Of a DNA stretch of 64,000 bases, positions 35,849 to 47,054 are shown in pieces. Below the pieces are notes generated by a model. It saw only the letters and a list, made by a program, of their open reading frames with translations. It ran no database searches and was not told the origin of the DNA. Every line of letters begins with the position of its first letter. The stretch's first letter is position 1. The stretch comes from Sideroxydans sp. (GTDB lineage: Bacteria; Pseudomonadota; Gammaproteobacteria; Burkholderiales; Gallionellaceae): NCBI GenBank assembly GCA_024636935.1, contig JAGXGC010000027.1, positions 1 to 64,000 of the forward strand, read 5' to 3'. The translations under genes and the position numbers were made by a program.

Positions 35849-37066
35849 TTAACTGCGATAACTTGCGTTGATCTTCACGTAGTCGTATGAGAAATCGCAT
35901 GTCCACAGTGTCGCATCGACTGCACCGCGATCCAACACAACACGGATAGTGATGTCACTCTGTTGCATGACGCGCTGGCCGTCTTCTTCCTGATAGCTCA
36001 TTGCTCGCCCACCATTTTCTGCGACCAATACATCATCGAGATACACCTTAAGTTTGGTGACATCAAGATCGGCTACGCCCGCGTAACCAATGGCTGCAAG
36101 AATGCGACCAAGATTAGGATCTGATGCAAAGAACGCAGTCTTGACCAAAGGGGAATGCGCGATGGCATAGCCGATCTTTTTGCACTCGCCTTCGTCCTTG
36201 CCTCCATCGATCTGGATAGTGATGAACTTGGTTGCGCCTTCGCCGTCTCGCACTATAGCTTGTGCCAACTCAGTTGCAACTTCAGTGATAACAGCCTGCA
36301 TCGAAACGCACTCAGCACCCGTGATCTGCACACCGCTCATACCGGTTGCGATCAACATCAAAGCATCGTTGGTGGAAGTGTCACCATCCACAGTGATGCA
36401 ATTAAAAGACTTGTTCGCAGCCTCGCGCACCATCTCTTGCAACAGCGGCTGAGCGATAGCTGCATCGGTCGCGATATAACCCAACATTGTTGCCATGTTG
36501 GGGTGGATCATGCCTGAGCCTTTTGAAATTCCGGTGATAGTGATTGTCTGGCCACCAATCCGCACCTGTTTAGATACTGCTTTGGCTACGATGTCAGTGG
36601 TCATGATCGCGTGCGCTGCGTCATACCAATTATCAACCTTTAGATTAGCGATAGCCTGCGGCATACCGGCAACGATCTTGTCGACTGGAAGCGGCTCCAT
36701 GATGACACCAGTCGAGTACGGCAGCACTTGTTCTGGCGTGCAGCCCAACAGTTTAGCCAGCGCTGTACAAGTGGTACGCGCAGCAGCCATGCCTTGCTCT
36801 CCGGTCCCTGCATTGGCATTACCAGTGTTGATCACCAGCGCACGGATAGAATTATTCGTCGCCAGATGTTCCTTGGCTATAGTGACCGGTGCTGCGCAGA
36901 AACGATTGGTGGTGAACACGCCCGCAACAGTGGCTTCGTCTTCCAACTTAATGACCAGCAGATCCTTGCGGTTTGCACGCTTGATACCTGCTTCTGCGAT
37001 ACCCAAAGAAACGCCCGCAACGGGCAACAGTTGTGCCGCGACGGGCGCTGATAGATTCACCGGCAT
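35849..37066 (-). CDS. argJ: Glutamate N-acetyltransferase / amino-acid acetyltransferase
   Basis: ArgJ recycles the acetyl group from N-acetylornithine to glutamate in arginine synthesis; the 405-residue precursor is self-cleaved. The cleavage site with the Thr nucleophile is in [17 protein letters not shown]. Other family blocks are [21 protein letters not shown] and DGDTSTND. In bacteria it may also accept acetyl-CoA, the bifunctional form. It starts 4 bases after the cyclic-nucleotide-domain gene and is followed by DUF815. Confidence 0.96.
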   Translation of the reverse strand: MPVNLSAPVAAQLLPVAGVSLGIAEAGIKRANRKDLLVIKLEDEATVAGVFTTNRFCAAPVTIAKEHLATNNSIRALVINTGNANAGTGEQGMAAARTTCTALAKLLGCTPEQVLPYSTGVIMEPLPVDKIVAGMPQAIANLKVDNWYDAAHAIMTTDIVAKAVSKQVRIGGQTITITGISKGSGMIHPNMATMLGYIATDAAIAQPLLQEMVREAANKSFNCITVDGDTSTNDALMLIATGMSGVQITGAECVSMQAVITEVATELAQAIVRDGEGATKFITIQIDGGKDEGECKKIGYAIAHSPLVKTAFFASDPNLGRILAAIGYAGVADLDVTKLKVYLDDVLVAENGGRAMSYQEEDGQRVMQQSDITIRVVLDRGAVDATLWTCDFSYDYVKINASYRS

Positions 37067-37070
37067 GATT

Positions 37071-37568
37071 TCAGAGGTGGCGGCCTGTTTTGTACAGATA
37101 GTTGGTCATCTCGACGGACTGAGCGTTCATGCGGCGCACGATGCCATGTGTGTGGCGCACGATACCGCGCATCACGTAATAAACGATGGCCGGCTGAGTG
37201 TTCAACAAAGATTCCAGCTTGCATCTATCAAGAATCAAGACCTGACAGTTGCTTTTTGCTGTGATGGTAGCGCTGATCTGAGAGACGTTGCCGCCGACGA
37301 AAGTGATGATGCCTGCCAGATCACCCGGCTGCAGAAGATGCAGTGTGGCATGTTCATCACCGATATTAGCCGTCGCTTCAACTTCCCCGCTAGCCAGCAT
37401 AACCAAGGAATTCTTCAGCTTTTCCTCGCCCGGACGTAGCAGACTTTCCCCTGCCTTGAACTCCCGCACTTCAAACAGCTGTCCCAGTGACTCGATCTCT
37501 GCATCGCGCAATTCTTCTGTCAGTGTCGAGTTATGCAAGGTTTGCAGAATCATTTGATCCGTCACCAT
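37071..37568 (-). CDS. Stand-alone cyclic nucleotide-binding domain protein
   Basis: The 165-residue protein is a single cNMP-binding (Crp-type) beta-roll: [52 protein letters not shown], then the C-helix [26 protein letters not shown]. Unlike Crp/Fnr regulators it ends without a DNA-binding helix-turn-helix. The phosphate-binding RxAS motif is not clear, so ligand binding is uncertain. GGGAGACC is its ribosome site. It lies between secA and argJ, with argJ 4 bases downstream, and it may act as a partner or sensor subunit. Confidence 0.8.
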   Translation of the reverse strand: MVTDQMILQTLHNSTLTEELRDAEIESLGQLFEVREFKAGESLLRPGEEKLKNSLVMLASGEVEATANIGDEHATLHLLQPGDLAGIITFVGGNVSQISATITAKSNCQVLILDRCKLESLLNTQPAIVYYVMRGIVRHTHGIVRRMNAQSVEMTNYLYKTGRHL

Positions 37569-37594
37569 CTTTGGTCTCCCTAGATTGTTATGTG

Positions 37595-40309
37595 TTAGTT
37601 CAGTTTACCGTGGCACTGCTTATATTTCTTGCCGGAACCACAAGGGCAAGGATCATTACGGCCGACCTTCTCTCCTCCACGCACGAACGGCTTGTGCTCG
37701 GCGTCCCCACTACCACCTGAAGCCAGTGCTTCCTCGTAGGCCGCGTGATGATACTGCACATTTTCTGGCACGTGGGGCACTTCGGCCGCCTGCACCGCCT
37801 CTTCGCTTCGTATCTGCACATTCATCAGCGTTTGCGTTACATCACGTTTGATACCATCCAGCATGGTCGAAAACAACTCAAAAGCCTCACGCTTGTATTC
37901 CTGTTTGGGGTTTTTCTGTGCGTAACCGCGCAGATGGATGCCTTGACGCAGGTGATCCAATGATGCCAGATGCTCGCGCCAATGCTGGTCTACACTTTGC
38001 AACATTACTATACGTTCATAGCCGTGCATCACTTCGGCGCTGACCTGATCGACCTTGGCCTGATATTGCTGCTGAGCAGCCTCGACAATGCGCGCCAGCA
38101 ACCCTTCGCCATCAAGCTGTTTGTCTTGCTCCATCCACTCCACAACAGGTAATTGCAATTGGAATTCTGCAGCCAGCGCCTTTTCCAATCCCAGCACATC
38201 CCACTGTTCTTCCATACTGCCAGATGGCATATGTAGCTCAACCAATTCACGTAGCACACCGCCGCGCATCGCAGTCACAGTTTCAGTGATGTCAGTACTC
38301 TCCAGCAACTCGGCACGCTGTTGATAGATCACTTTGCGCTGGTCGTTGGATACATCGTCATACTCCAATATCTGCTTACGCATATCGAAGTTGCGTGCTT
38401 CCACCTTGCGTTGGGCATTCTCGATAGCGCGTGTCACCCACACGTGCTCGATGGCTTCACCTTCTGGCAGCTTGAATCTATTCATGATCGCCGCCACTCG
38501 GTCGGATGCGAAAATGCGCAACAAAGAATCTTCCAATGACAGGTAGAAACGACTGGAGCCAGGGTCACCTTGACGACCGGATCGGCCACGCAGCTGATTG
38601 TCCACGCGACGCGACTCATGTCGTTCAGTACCGATGATGTGTAGGCCACCGCTGGCCAATACCTGCTCATGCACCGGCTGCCACGCAGCACGCAACTCGG
38701 CCACACGTTGTTCACGCGCATCCGCATCCAGACTCTCATCCATTCGCACCAGCTCAATCGGCTTTTCCACATTGCCGCCCAACACGATATCGGTACCACG
38801 ACCCGCCATATTGGTGGCGATAGTGACCATGCCGGGCCGTCCAGCCTGAGCGACGATCTCAGCCTCGCGCGCATGTTGCTTCGCGTTAAGTACCTGATGC
38901 GGCAAACCAGCCTTCTGCATCAGCCCAGACAACAATTCCGAAGTTTCAATAGAAGTCGTACCCACCAAGACCGGCTGCCCACGCTTATGACAATCACGCA
39001 CATCGGCAATAACTGCCATGTATTTCTCATTAGCTGTCAGATACACCTTATCCATCAAATCCTGTCGCACAGTAGGGCGGTGCGGCGGCACGATAACCGT
39101 CTCTAGGTTATAAATAGACTGGAATTCGAATGCTTCGGTATCTGCCGTACCGGTCATGCCGGACAAGCGTTTGTACATACGGAAATAATTCTGGAAGGTG
39201 ATGGAAGCCAGCGTCTGGTTCTCTTTCTGGATCGCCACGCCTTCCTTGGCCTCCACTGCCTGATGAAGTCCGTCAGACCAACGACGGCCCGCCATTAGAC
39301 GCCCGGTAAATTCATCTACGATCACTACTTCACCATCCTGAATGACGTAATGCTGGTCGAGATGGAACAGATTGTGTGCACGCAGGGCTGCGTACATGTG
39401 ATGTATCAGGGTGATGTTAGCTGGGTCATACAGACTGCCACCTTCCGGCAACAGTCCCGCTTGCGAAAGCAGTTGCTCGGCATGTTCGTGCCCTGCCTCG
39501 CTCAATAGTATCTGGTGACTTTTCTCATCCACGCTGTAATCACCGGGAGCTTCATCATCAGCCTGTCTTACAAGCTTGGGGGCTAGTGCATTGACGCGCA
39601 CATAGATATCAACATTGTCTTCGGCCTGTCCAGAGATGATCAACGGCGTACGTGCCTCATCGATCAGAATGGAGTCGACCTCATCGACGATGGCAAAGTT
39701 CAGTCCGTGCTGGAAACGATCTTCCGCGCGTGCCGCCATGTTGTCTCGCAAATAGTCGAAACCAAACTCGTTGTTGGTACCATAAGTGATGTCTGCGTTG
39801 TAGGCAGCCAGTTTGTCACCGTGATCCATGTTGGAAAGGATTACACCAACGGACAAACCGAGGAAGCGATAGAGACGTCCCATCCACTCCGCATCACGCG
39901 AAGCCAGATAGTCATTCACTGTCACCACATGCACGCCTTTCCCAGACAATGCATTGAGGTAGGCGGGCAAAGTCGCCATCAGCGTCTTACCTTCACCTGT
40001 GCGCATTTCGGCGATCTTTCCATAATGCAGCACCATCCCGCCGACCAACTGCACATCGAAATGGCGCATCTGCAAAATACGCCTACTGCCTTCCCGCACC
40101 ACAGCGAAGGCTTCGGGCAGCAGAGAATCCAGTGTCTCACCTTTCTCTACACGCTGTTTGAACTCAGCCGTCTTGGCTTGCAATGCCTCATCGGACAGAG
40201 CTTGTATCGAAGGTTCCAGCGCATTGATGCGCGCGATAGTCTGACGATATTGTTTGAGCAAACGGTCGTTGCGACTGCCGAAGACGGATTTCAACAATTT
40301 GGAGATCAT
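37595..40309 (-). CDS. secA: Protein translocase ATPase SecA
   Basis: This motor ATPase of the Sec translocon has 904 residues from [21 protein letters not shown]; the ORF-track start is 11 codons longer. It has Walker [18 protein letters not shown], the DEAD-like [17 protein letters not shown], the preprotein-binding and scaffold regions, and [13 protein letters not shown] in the second nucleotide fold. The C-terminal zinc tail [17 protein letters not shown] binds SecB. It is separated from the upstream M23 gene by a terminator. Confidence 0.98.
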   Translation of the reverse strand: MISKLLKSVFGSRNDRLLKQYRQTIARINALEPSIQALSDEALQAKTAEFKQRVEKGETLDSLLPEAFAVVREGSRRILQMRHFDVQLVGGMVLHYGKIAEMRTGEGKTLMATLPAYLNALSGKGVHVVTVNDYLASRDAEWMGRLYRFLGLSVGVILSNMDHGDKLAAYNADITYGTNNEFGFDYLRDNMAARAEDRFQHGLNFAIVDEVDSILIDEARTPLIISGQAEDNVDIYVRVNALAPKLVRQADDEAPGDYSVDEKSHQILLSEAGHEHAEQLLSQAGLLPEGGSLYDPANITLIHHMYAALRAHNLFHLDQHYVIQDGEVVIVDEFTGRLMAGRRWSDGLHQAVEAKEGVAIQKENQTLASITFQNYFRMYKRLSGMTGTADTEAFEFQSIYNLETVIVPPHRPTVRQDLMDKVYLTANEKYMAVIADVRDCHKRGQPVLVGTTSIETSELLSGLMQKAGLPHQVLNAKQHAREAEIVAQAGRPGMVTIATNMAGRGTDIVLGGNVEKPIELVRMDESLDADAREQRVAELRAAWQPVHEQVLASGGLHIIGTERHESRRVDNQLRGRSGRQGDPGSSRFYLSLEDSLLRIFASDRVAAIMNRFKLPEGEAIEHVWVTRAIENAQRKVEARNFDMRKQILEYDDVSNDQRKVIYQQRAELLESTDITETVTAMRGGVLRELVELHMPSGSMEEQWDVLGLEKALAAEFQLQLPVVEWMEQDKQLDGEGLLARIVEAAQQQYQAKVDQVSAEVMHGYERIVMLQSVDQHWREHLASLDHLRQGIHLRGYAQKNPKQEYKREAFELFSTMLDGIKRDVTQTLMNVQIRSEEAVQAAEVPHVPENVQYHHAAYEEALASGGSGDAEHKPFVRGGEKVGRNDPCPCGSGKKYKQCHGKLN

Positions 40310-40343
40310 GCTTGTATTTTCTGTGAAGATTGTGACGAACAAA

Positions 40344-40372
40344 TAAAAAAGGGTGAGGTACCCACCTCACCC
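40344..40372 (-). terminator. Terminator of the M23 peptidase gene
   Basis: On the minus strand GGGTGAGGT and ACCTCACCC form a 9-bp stem with a 4-base loop followed by TTTTTT. It lies about 20 bases after the peptidase stop codon and just before secA. Confidence 0.93.
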
Positions 40373-40391
40373 TGCCGTAAAGAAGCTTGCT

Positions 40392-41315
40392 TCAACTGGC
40401 TGCTTTTTCCAGGAAGCGCACCGGATTCTGAGCCGACCCCCTGTATCTCACTTCAAAATGCAGGTGATTGCCGGTAGAGCGTCCAGTACTGCCGACTTTT
40501 GCGATCTCGTGCCCGCGGCGTACTACTTCGCCGACCTTGACCAGCAGCTTGGAAGCATGCGCATAGCGGGTGATGATCTGGTTACCGTGATCTATCTCGA
40601 CCATATTACCATACTGAGGGTGCATGCCCGCGAACACCACGACGCCTCCTGCCGAGGCAAATACCGGCGTACCCGACGGCACCATATAGTCCACGCCTTC
40701 ATGCATCGCGTTTTTACCGGTGAATGGGTCTATGCGCCAGCCAAAGTTGGAGGAATACCAACTCACCGTAATCGGCGCCACCGAGGGCAGCATCTTTTTA
40801 TCTAGCTTGTCCTGTTGCAGCAGCGTCTCAAGTGCGACCAATTTGTCGCTTCTGTCACCCAACAAGGAGTTCAACTCATCCAACTGCTGCAGCATTGTTT
40901 CTAGAGAAATATCCTGTTGTGGCGGCACTGTCAGGAGAGGCCCGCCCTGCGCCGGCTTTTGTCCGAACGAAAATTCCTGCGGCTGCATACCACTCAACTT
41001 GGCTAGGCGTGCGCCCAAACCATCGAGACGCTGAAGCTGCGCCTGCATCTGCCCCAAACGCACCGCCATCGCATCCAAGCTCTGACGCATGAACAATTCC
41101 TGCTTGCGCAACTCCTCGTCTTGGGCACTTGCCAACCAGCCCTTCAACTCGCTACTGATCGTACCAGGCTGAAAACGTACGATGGCGTATTGCGCCATCA
41201 ACACTGCTGCAACGAACAGGCCCAGCGACATCAAACCGGCCAGCAGCATATGCGTACCTGTCAGCGTCAGACTGCGCGCTTTTGCAGAACTGTTCGAAAC
41301 TAGAATAATATTCAC
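40392..41315 (-). CDS. M23-family murein peptidase
   Basis: This 307-residue protein has one N-terminal membrane segment (about 22-45) and a periplasmic coiled-coil linker (about 60-115 and 138-170). The C-terminal LytM domain carries zinc-site motifs HEGVDYMVP, the His in RYAHAS, and HLHFEVRYRG, indicating an active endopeptidase rather than a degenerate LytM activator. FGWRIDPFTGK is typical of the group encoded next to secA in betaproteobacteria. It uses a GTG start with GGGGAG upstream and is divergent from the DUF721 gene across only 33 bases. Confidence 0.9.
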   Translation of the reverse strand: MNIILVSNSSAKARSLTLTGTHMLLAGLMSLGLFVAAVLMAQYAIVRFQPGTISSELKGWLASAQDEELRKQELFMRQSLDAMAVRLGQMQAQLQRLDGLGARLAKLSGMQPQEFSFGQKPAQGGPLLTVPPQQDISLETMLQQLDELNSLLGDRSDKLVALETLLQQDKLDKKMLPSVAPITVSWYSSNFGWRIDPFTGKNAMHEGVDYMVPSGTPVFASAGGVVVFAGMHPQYGNMVEIDHGNQIITRYAHASKLLVKVGEVVRRGHEIAKVGSTGRSTGNHLHFEVRYRGSAQNPVRFLEKAAS

Positions 41316-41348
41316 TTCTACACTCCCCTACGAGATTTCAAAACGACT

Positions 41349-41771
41349 GTGCCCAACCGCCTGAATGACTTTCTGGACTCCGATCCAAAACTGAAGCAAC
41401 TCACACTCGCGGCACGCCAGCTCGTGTGGTTACAACATCAATATCGGTCCATCGCGCCGCCTTCTTTAGTTCAAGGCAGCCGTGTCTTACGGTTTGAAAA
41501 CAATCATCTGACCTTGGCTGCCGACAATGGTGCAGTCGCCAACAAACTCAAACAACTCGCCCCTCAATTAATTTCTTCATTTCGAACAAGGGGATGCGAG
41601 GTTACTGGAATTCAAACGCAGGTGCAAGTAAACGCCAACCCGCCTGTAGCGCCGTTGCCACCCAGAGCGCTTGGCGAACAAGGTCGTGTTGCGCTGGATG
41701 AGTTGGCGCATGATTTACCGGAAGGAGATCTAAAGTCGGCGATAGAACGCCTTGCTCATATCAAACGTTAG
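41349..41771 (+). CDS. DUF721 protein (DciA-like)
   Basis: The 140-residue protein has a DUF721 domain at about 15-95 (LRFENNHLTLAADNGAVANKLKQLAPQLISSF). This family includes DciA, the ancestral loader of the DnaB helicase in bacteria lacking DnaC/DnaI. That role here is inference from the family. The C-terminal part is a Pro-rich linker and a short helical tail. It starts with GTG without a strong ribosome site and overlaps the convergent small membrane gene by 4 bases. Confidence 0.75.
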   Translation: MPNRLNDFLDSDPKLKQLTLAARQLVWLQHQYRSIAPPSLVQGSRVLRFENNHLTLAADNGAVANKLKQLAPQLISSFRTRGCEVTGIQTQVQVNANPPVAPLPPRALGEQGRVALDELAHDLPEGDLKSAIERLAHIKR

Positions 41772-41965
41772 ACAAAGACCCGCCAAGCGACCAAGCCGAA
41801 GCGCTCTAACCCATACAACACGGCGAATACAAGCAACAAGAACAAAAGGAACCGCACGATCTGACTGATGAATCTCAGATAGCGAAAATCTCGCGTGAAC
41901 AGATAGGCCAGACCGGATACTGCTACTAACAACGCCGACAGCAGCAAGACCAATCGAATCAGCAT
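41768..41965 (-). CDS. Small two-helix membrane protein downstream of lpxC
   Basis: The 65-residue protein consists of two hydrophobic helices, IRLVLLLSALLVAVSGLAYLF and FLLFLLLVFAVLYGLERFG, joined by a basic loop FTRDFRYLRFISQIVR. It begins 12 bases after lpxC on the same strand and is presumably co-transcribed. I do not recognise a named family; small proteins of this shape occur at this spot in betaproteobacteria. The reading frame overlaps the DUF721 stop codon by 4 bases. Confidence 0.65.
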   Translation of the reverse strand: MLIRLVLLLSALLVAVSGLAYLFTRDFRYLRFISQIVRFLLFLLLVFAVLYGLERFGLVAWRVFV

Positions 41966-41977
41966 ACCAACCTCAGA

Positions 41978-42895
41978 TTAGACAGGTTGTAGTTGCAGGC
42001 GCAAAAAGTCAGGCGCCTCTTCAGCCTTGGTGAAAGTTGCGTATTCCCATGCCGACTCATCTGCAAGCAATGCACGACAGAGGGCATTGTTTAGCGCATG
42101 ACCTGATTTGTATCCAGAGAAAGCACCTATCAGAGGGTGGCCGAGCAGATACAGGTCACCGATCGCATCCAGCACCTTGTGCTTGACGAACTCGTCCTCG
42201 AAACGCAAGCCGTCCGGATTGATCACGCGGTACTCGTCCATCACGATGGCATTGTCCAGATTCCCGCCCAATGCCAAACCCTGCGCGCGCATATTCTCGA
42301 CATCCTGCATAAAACCGAATGTGCGTGCCCGACTGACTTCTTTTATATAAGACTGCTCGCCCAGATCGACAACGACGTCCTGTTTGGTATTGGCAAATAC
42401 CGGATGGGCGAAGTTGATGGTGAAACTCAACTTGTAGCCATTGAACGGCTCGAAACGCACCCACTTATCCCCGTCTTTTACTTCAACAGTCTTTTTTATA
42501 CGGATGAATTTCTTGGGGGCATCCTGCTCAACAATACCTGCCGATTGCAGCAGAAAGATAAAAGTACCCGCACTACCGTCCATGATAGGCAACTCGGGAC
42601 TGGTCAGCTCAACGATGGCGTTATCTATCCCCAATCCGGCCAAGGCCGACATCAAATGTTCGACCGTCGCCACGCGCGCACCGTTCGCCTCCAGACAAGT
42701 AGACAGGCGCGTGTCATGCACCGCATGTGCTTCAGCACGAATGTCCGATGACTGTGGCAGATCCACGCGACGAAACACGATGCCGCTATCGATAGCCGCA
42801 GGACGCAAGGTCAGATAGACCTTCTCGCCTGTATGCAAGCCGACACCGGTCGCTTCGACCACCGTCTTCAATGTGCGTTGTTTGACCATTCCCAT
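41978..42895 (-). CDS. lpxC: UDP-3-O-acyl-N-acetylglucosamine deacetylase LpxC
   Basis: LpxC is the committed zinc enzyme of lipid A synthesis, 305 residues. Zinc and catalytic residues are visible in [15 protein letters not shown] and in [46 protein letters not shown] is family-typical. MVKQRTLK at 42889 is an alternative start with better spacing from AGG. It follows ftsZ by 77 bases, the usual last gene of the dcw cluster. Confidence 0.97.
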   Translation of the reverse strand: MGMVKQRTLKTVVEATGVGLHTGEKVYLTLRPAAIDSGIVFRRVDLPQSSDIRAEAHAVHDTRLSTCLEANGARVATVEHLMSALAGLGIDNAIVELTSPELPIMDGSAGTFIFLLQSAGIVEQDAPKKFIRIKKTVEVKDGDKWVRFEPFNGYKLSFTINFAHPVFANTKQDVVVDLGEQSYIKEVSRARTFGFMQDVENMRAQGLALGGNLDNAIVMDEYRVINPDGLRFEDEFVKHKVLDAIGDLYLLGHPLIGAFSGYKSGHALNNALCRALLADESAWEYATFTKAEEAPDFLRLQLQPV

Positions 42896-42972
42896 TTACC
42901 TGATTGTTTCGCTGACGAGTTTAGCATAGGCCACTGTTGCAGCCTGGTGCCATGGCCCGTCTTTACGCCCAC

Positions 42973-44130
42973 TCAGTCCGCCTGTTTACGCAGGAAAGAC
43001 GGAATATCCAGAGTCTCGACACCGGACTGCTTCATCGCCTCAACTGCTTCACGATGACGCCCGCTACGCATTACGGCCGGCATGTCCAACTCGCTGAAAT
43101 CAACCATAGGCGCATCATGTGTGCCGGTACGCAACTGTGCCTGAGGCACCAAGACAGGACGGGACTGAGGCTTGCGAACCTCGCCCAAACCAGTCGCCAC
43201 GATGGTCACGCGCAATTCGTCGCCCATGTTCTCGTCGAATACGGAACCGACGATAACCGTTGCTTCTGATGCGGCGAACTGGAAACAGTTCATCACCTCA
43301 TGGAACTCTTCCAGAGTGATCTCGCTGCTGGAGGTCACGTTGACCAAAACACCGCGCGCACCGGTCAAATCCACATCTTCCAGCAGCGGGCTGGCGATTG
43401 CCTGCTCTGCAGCACGCTGTGCACGGTTTTCACCGGATGCCACGGCAGACCCCATCATCGCCATACCGTTCTCTGACATCACTGTGCATACGTCGGCAAA
43501 GTCCACGTTAATCATGCCCGGCACATTGATGACTTCTGCGATTCCAGCTACCGCGCCATGCAGCACCCCGTTGGATGCCGTATAGGCTGCTGGCATGGTC
43601 GTCTTGCCACCCAGGACTTCCATCAGCTTTGCATTCGGCACGATGATCAGCGAATCGACATAAGCAGCCAATTCTTCGATACCCTGCTGCGCGATCGCCA
43701 TACGCTTGCCTTCGAACACGAACGGCTTGGTTACCACAGCGACCGTGAGGATGCCCATCTCCTTGGCCACCTGCGCCACGATAGGAGCAGCTCCAGTTCC
43801 TGTACCTCCCCCCATGCCAGCGGTGATGAACACCATGTTCGCGCCATCGATAATCTCGGCGATGCGTTCACGATCCTCTTCAGCTGCAGCTTGACCGATC
43901 TGTGGCTTGGCACCTGCACCGAGACCCTTTGTCAGCGCAGAACCGATCTGCAACTGAACACGTGCCTTGCTGCGCTTCAATGCTTGCGCATCAGTATTGA
44001 TGGTAATGAACTCGACACCTTGCACACCCTGTTCGATCATATGATCGACCGCATTGCCGCCGCAGCCGCCCACGCCCACCACCTTGATCACCGCGCCTTG
44101 CGGTTGTGCATCCAAAAGTTCGAAAGCCAT
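42973..44130 (-). CDS. ftsZ: Cell division GTPase FtsZ
   Basis: FtsZ is the tubulin-like GTPase that forms the division ring, 385 residues from MAFELLDAQPQGAVIKVVGVGGCGGNAV. The tubulin signature is GGGTGTGAAPIVA, and the T7 synergy region follows in NVPGMINVDFADV. A variable linker leads to the conserved C-terminal peptide LDIPSFLRKQAD that binds FtsA and ZapD. Two adjacent ATGs (44133 and 44130) follow AAGGAG; the second has the better spacing. The 66-base gap after ftsA shows no clear promoter. Confidence 0.98.
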   Translation of the reverse strand: MAFELLDAQPQGAVIKVVGVGGCGGNAVDHMIEQGVQGVEFITINTDAQALKRSKARVQLQIGSALTKGLGAGAKPQIGQAAAEEDRERIAEIIDGANMVFITAGMGGGTGTGAAPIVAQVAKEMGILTVAVVTKPFVFEGKRMAIAQQGIEELAAYVDSLIIVPNAKLMEVLGGKTTMPAAYTASNGVLHGAVAGIAEVINVPGMINVDFADVCTVMSENGMAMMGSAVASGENRAQRAAEQAIASPLLEDVDLTGARGVLVNVTSSSEITLEEFHEVMNCFQFAASEATVIVGSVFDENMGDELRVTIVATGLGEVRKPQSRPVLVPQAQLRTGTHDAPMVDFSELDMPAVMRSGRHREAVEAMKQSGVETLDIPSFLRKQAD

Positions 44131-44199
44131 CATTTTTCTCCTTAAAGTTGATAACAAATAATTAATACAAAACCGACCATTTCCACAGCACGCCTACTG

Positions 44200-45429
44200 C
44201 TAAAAATTCCCTTTGAACCAATCTTTCATCTTTTCCAGCACATCATTGAACGAACCCGTACCCACTCTGGACACTTCATGGCGCTGGTGACGCTCCAGTC
44301 CGTACACCAACAGACCTACCCCCGTCGCATAACGCGGAGTCTTAACTACAGCCGACAGCCCGCCGATATTGCGCGGCAAACCCAAGCGCACCGGTAGGTG
44401 GAATATCTCTTCACCCAACTCGACCATTCCCTGCATGGCGCCACTACCGCCGGTGATAACAATCCCGGACGAAAGCAGATCTTCAAAACCGCTACGACGA
44501 ATCTCGGTCTGTACCAGCGAATACAACTCTTCCACGCGCGGCTCGATCACCTCGGCCAATGTCTGTCGCGACAACATGCGCGCACTTCGCTCACCCACGC
44601 CGGGAACCTCGATTGGCGCATCGTTCGCCAGCTGGCGCAGCGCACAGCCATACTTGATCTTGATATCTTCCGCATCCTTGGTCGGTGTGCGCAAAGCCAT
44701 CGCGATGTCGTTGGTGATCTGGTCACCCGCGATGGGGATCACAGCTGTGTGCCGAATCGCACCACCGGTGAAGATCGCCACATCGGTAGTGCCACCGCCG
44801 ATATCCACCAAGCACACGCCCAGTTCCCGCTCATCATCAGCCAGCACCGCTTTGCTCGACGCCAGTGGCTGCAGGATCATGTCTTCGACTTCCAGTCCGC
44901 AGCGATGAATGCATTTCAAGATGTTCTGCACTGCCGATACCGCACCGGTCACGATGTGTATTTCCACTTCCAGACGCATGCCGCTCATGCCCATCGGTTT
45001 TTTGATGCCACTCTGCCCGTCGATGCTGAACTCCTGCTCCAGGATGTGCAGAATCTGCTGATCGCCCGGCAGGCTGATCGAACTGGCGGTCTCGATGGCG
45101 CGCACCACATCGGTATGCGCCACTTCCTTGTCCTTGATCTTGATCATGCCGTGCGCATTCGAGCTACGGATATGGCCGCCCGCAATACCTGTATAGACAT
45201 GCTTGATCTTGCAGTCCGCCATCAGCTCTGCTTCCTGCAGCGCTTGTTGGATGGCCCCCACCGTGGCATCGATGTTCACCACCATGCCTTTTTTCATGCC
45301 TGAAGATTGATGCATGCCGGCACCGATCACTTCCAACGTACCTTCCGCCGTCACCTCTGCCACGATGCACGCGATCTTCGACGTGCCGATATCCAGACCC
45401 ACGACCAGATTTTTACTCTCTTTGCTCAT
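44200..45429 (-). CDS. ftsA: Cell division protein FtsA
   Basis: This actin-like membrane tether of FtsZ has 410 residues from MSKESKNLVVGLDIGTSKIACIVAEV. The nucleotide loops are GLDIGTSK, LVDIGGGTTDVAIF and GIVITGGSGAMQGM. The C-terminal amphipathic helix that reaches the membrane is VLEKMKDWFKGNF. GGAGAAGGTG precedes the ATG. The ORF track extends 61 codons into ftsQ and is wrong. It lies 19 bases after ftsQ. Confidence 0.97.
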   Translation of the reverse strand: MSKESKNLVVGLDIGTSKIACIVAEVTAEGTLEVIGAGMHQSSGMKKGMVVNIDATVGAIQQALQEAELMADCKIKHVYTGIAGGHIRSSNAHGMIKIKDKEVAHTDVVRAIETASSISLPGDQQILHILEQEFSIDGQSGIKKPMGMSGMRLEVEIHIVTGAVSAVQNILKCIHRCGLEVEDMILQPLASSKAVLADDERELGVCLVDIGGGTTDVAIFTGGAIRHTAVIPIAGDQITNDIAMALRTPTKDAEDIKIKYGCALRQLANDAPIEVPGVGERSARMLSRQTLAEVIEPRVEELYSLVQTEIRRSGFEDLLSSGIVITGGSGAMQGMVELGEEIFHLPVRLGLPRNIGGLSAVVKTPRYATGVGLLVYGLERHQRHEVSRVGTGSFNDVLEKMKDWFKGNF

Positions 45430-45448
45430 CACCTTCTCCTGATCACCC

Positions 45449-46159
45449 TTATGCCGCGCCAAGCGGCGGCTGCACCGCGAATCCATTTCGATAGCGCAAA
45501 TCAATGCGCCGTGCATTCGGCATGCGCACCGCGACGCTATATGGGAATACCTTAACGAAACGTGCCAATCTTTCGCGCATCGCTTCGCGCCCCAGCGCGA
45601 TCTCCATGCCATCGTCCAACTTGGCTTGCCAAGCCATGCGCGGCGATAGTGTTAGTTGCACGATGTGCCGTTGCAGCGGCAACAACTCCTCCTCCAACTC
45701 ACCGAACATTCGCGCCACCACCAACGAATTCTCCTGCTCTGCAAAGAAAGCGGGCAACTGTTCATCAGCCTGCGCCTCGAACACCTCACCATAGCTATTC
45801 ACCAAGGCTGTCTTGTTCCAACGCGCCAATGCAACGTGCTCTTCCAGATTCACTTCCAGCTGCCATGGAAATTTGCGCCGTACACTCACCGAGCGCACCC
45901 AAGGCAATTGTTGGAAAGCGGCACGCGTCTGCACCAGATCGATCGTGAAAAAGTTGCCGCGTATCTGATCCCGAACCACCTCTTCCAACTGAGCCTTCGC
46001 TATCCGTTGTGGCGTTGCAGTCAACACCACCGCCTGCAATGAGAAAGCCGGCAACTGCGACACATAGCGCAACAGTCCGTACACAATCAGCAGCGCGCTG
46101 AAAATGAACAACACATTGGCGACACCGCGCAACAGATGCGTGTTATCCCACATGCGCAC
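45449..46159 (-). CDS. ftsQ: Cell division protein FtsQ
   Basis: This bitopic protein of the divisome QLB complex has 236 residues. A short cytoplasmic start and one membrane helix ([21 protein letters not shown]) are followed by the periplasmic POTRA domain ([24 protein letters not shown]) and the FtsQ beta domain with [23 protein letters not shown]. It overlaps ddl by 17 bases. Confidence 0.95.
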   Translation of the reverse strand: MRMWDNTHLLRGVANVLFIFSALLIVYGLLRYVSQLPAFSLQAVVLTATPQRIAKAQLEEVVRDQIRGNFFTIDLVQTRAAFQQLPWVRSVSVRRKFPWQLEVNLEEHVALARWNKTALVNSYGEVFEAQADEQLPAFFAEQENSLVVARMFGELEEELLPLQRHIVQLTLSPRMAWQAKLDDGMEIALGREAMRERLARFVKVFPYSVAVRMPNARRIDLRYRNGFAVQPPLGAA

Positions 46160-47054
46160 CCTCCAATATCTGCACCACCAGTTGTTCGAAACTGATACCT
46201 GCCTGACGTGCTGCCATAGGCACCAGACTGTGATCTGTCATGCCGGGCGCAGTGTTCACTTCCAGCAGATACATCTTGCCGTCCTCTCCGCGGAGAAAAT
46301 CCACACGTCCCCAACCTTGGCCGCCAATCAATTGGAACCCCAGTTGCGCCATGTGTTGCATCTCCGCTTCCTGCTCTGCATCTAGGCCGCAGGGGCACAG
46401 GTAACGGGTGTCGTCGCGCAGATATTTCGCTTCGTAATCGTAAAACTCACCCGCAGGTTCGATCTTGATCGCAGGCAATGCTTTGCCGTTCAGAATCGCC
46501 ACCGTGTATTCACCACCACTCATAAAGCTTTCTGCAATCACCACCTTGTCATGCTTGGCTGCTTCGGCGTACGCGGCTGGCAATGCTTCTACCGTTTTGA
46601 CCTTGATCACACCGACACTGCTACCTTCGCTTGCCGGCTTCATAAACAATGGCAGATCAAGGTGTTCCGCTACGGCATTCCAATCGGTCGGTGCAGTCAG
46701 TGCTTCGTATTCCGGGATTGGCAAACCAGCCGCCTGCCAGATCAACTTGCTGCGCCATTTATCCATACCAATGGCCGAAGCCATCACGCCGCTGCCGGTG
46801 TAGGGGATACCCATCAGTTCCAGCGCGCCCTGTACCGTACCGTCCTCACCGAAACGTCCGTGCAACATCATGAACACGCGATCGAACTTTTCGGTCTTCA
46901 ATTCCGACAATTCTCGCTCGGCCGGATCGAACGCATACGCATCCACACCGCTACGCTGCAGCGCAGCCAATACCGCCGCGCCGCTCTTCAGCGACACTTC
47001 GCGCTCTGCCGAACGTCCGCCGAACAACACCGCCACTTTTCCGAAGTTATTCAC
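46143..47054 (-). CDS. ddl: D-alanine--D-alanine ligase
   Basis: This ATP-grasp ligase makes the D-Ala-D-Ala dipeptide for peptidoglycan, 303 residues, DdlB type by its place in the dcw cluster. Features are [17 protein letters not shown] at the N-terminus, [28 protein letters not shown], the ATP-binding [13 protein letters not shown], and the C-terminal [21 protein letters not shown] with metal ligands. It overlaps murB by 4 and ftsQ by 17 bases. Confidence 0.97.
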   Translation of the reverse strand: MNNFGKVAVLFGGRSAEREVSLKSGAAVLAALQRSGVDAYAFDPAERELSELKTEKFDRVFMMLHGRFGEDGTVQGALELMGIPYTGSGVMASAIGMDKWRSKLIWQAAGLPIPEYEALTAPTDWNAVAEHLDLPLFMKPASEGSSVGVIKVKTVEALPAAYAEAAKHDKVVIAESFMSGGEYTVAILNGKALPAIKIEPAGEFYDYEAKYLRDDTRYLCPCGLDAEQEAEMQHMAQLGFQLIGGQGWGRVDFLRGEDGKMYLLEVNTAPGMTDHSLVPMAARQAGISFEQLVVQILEGAHVG

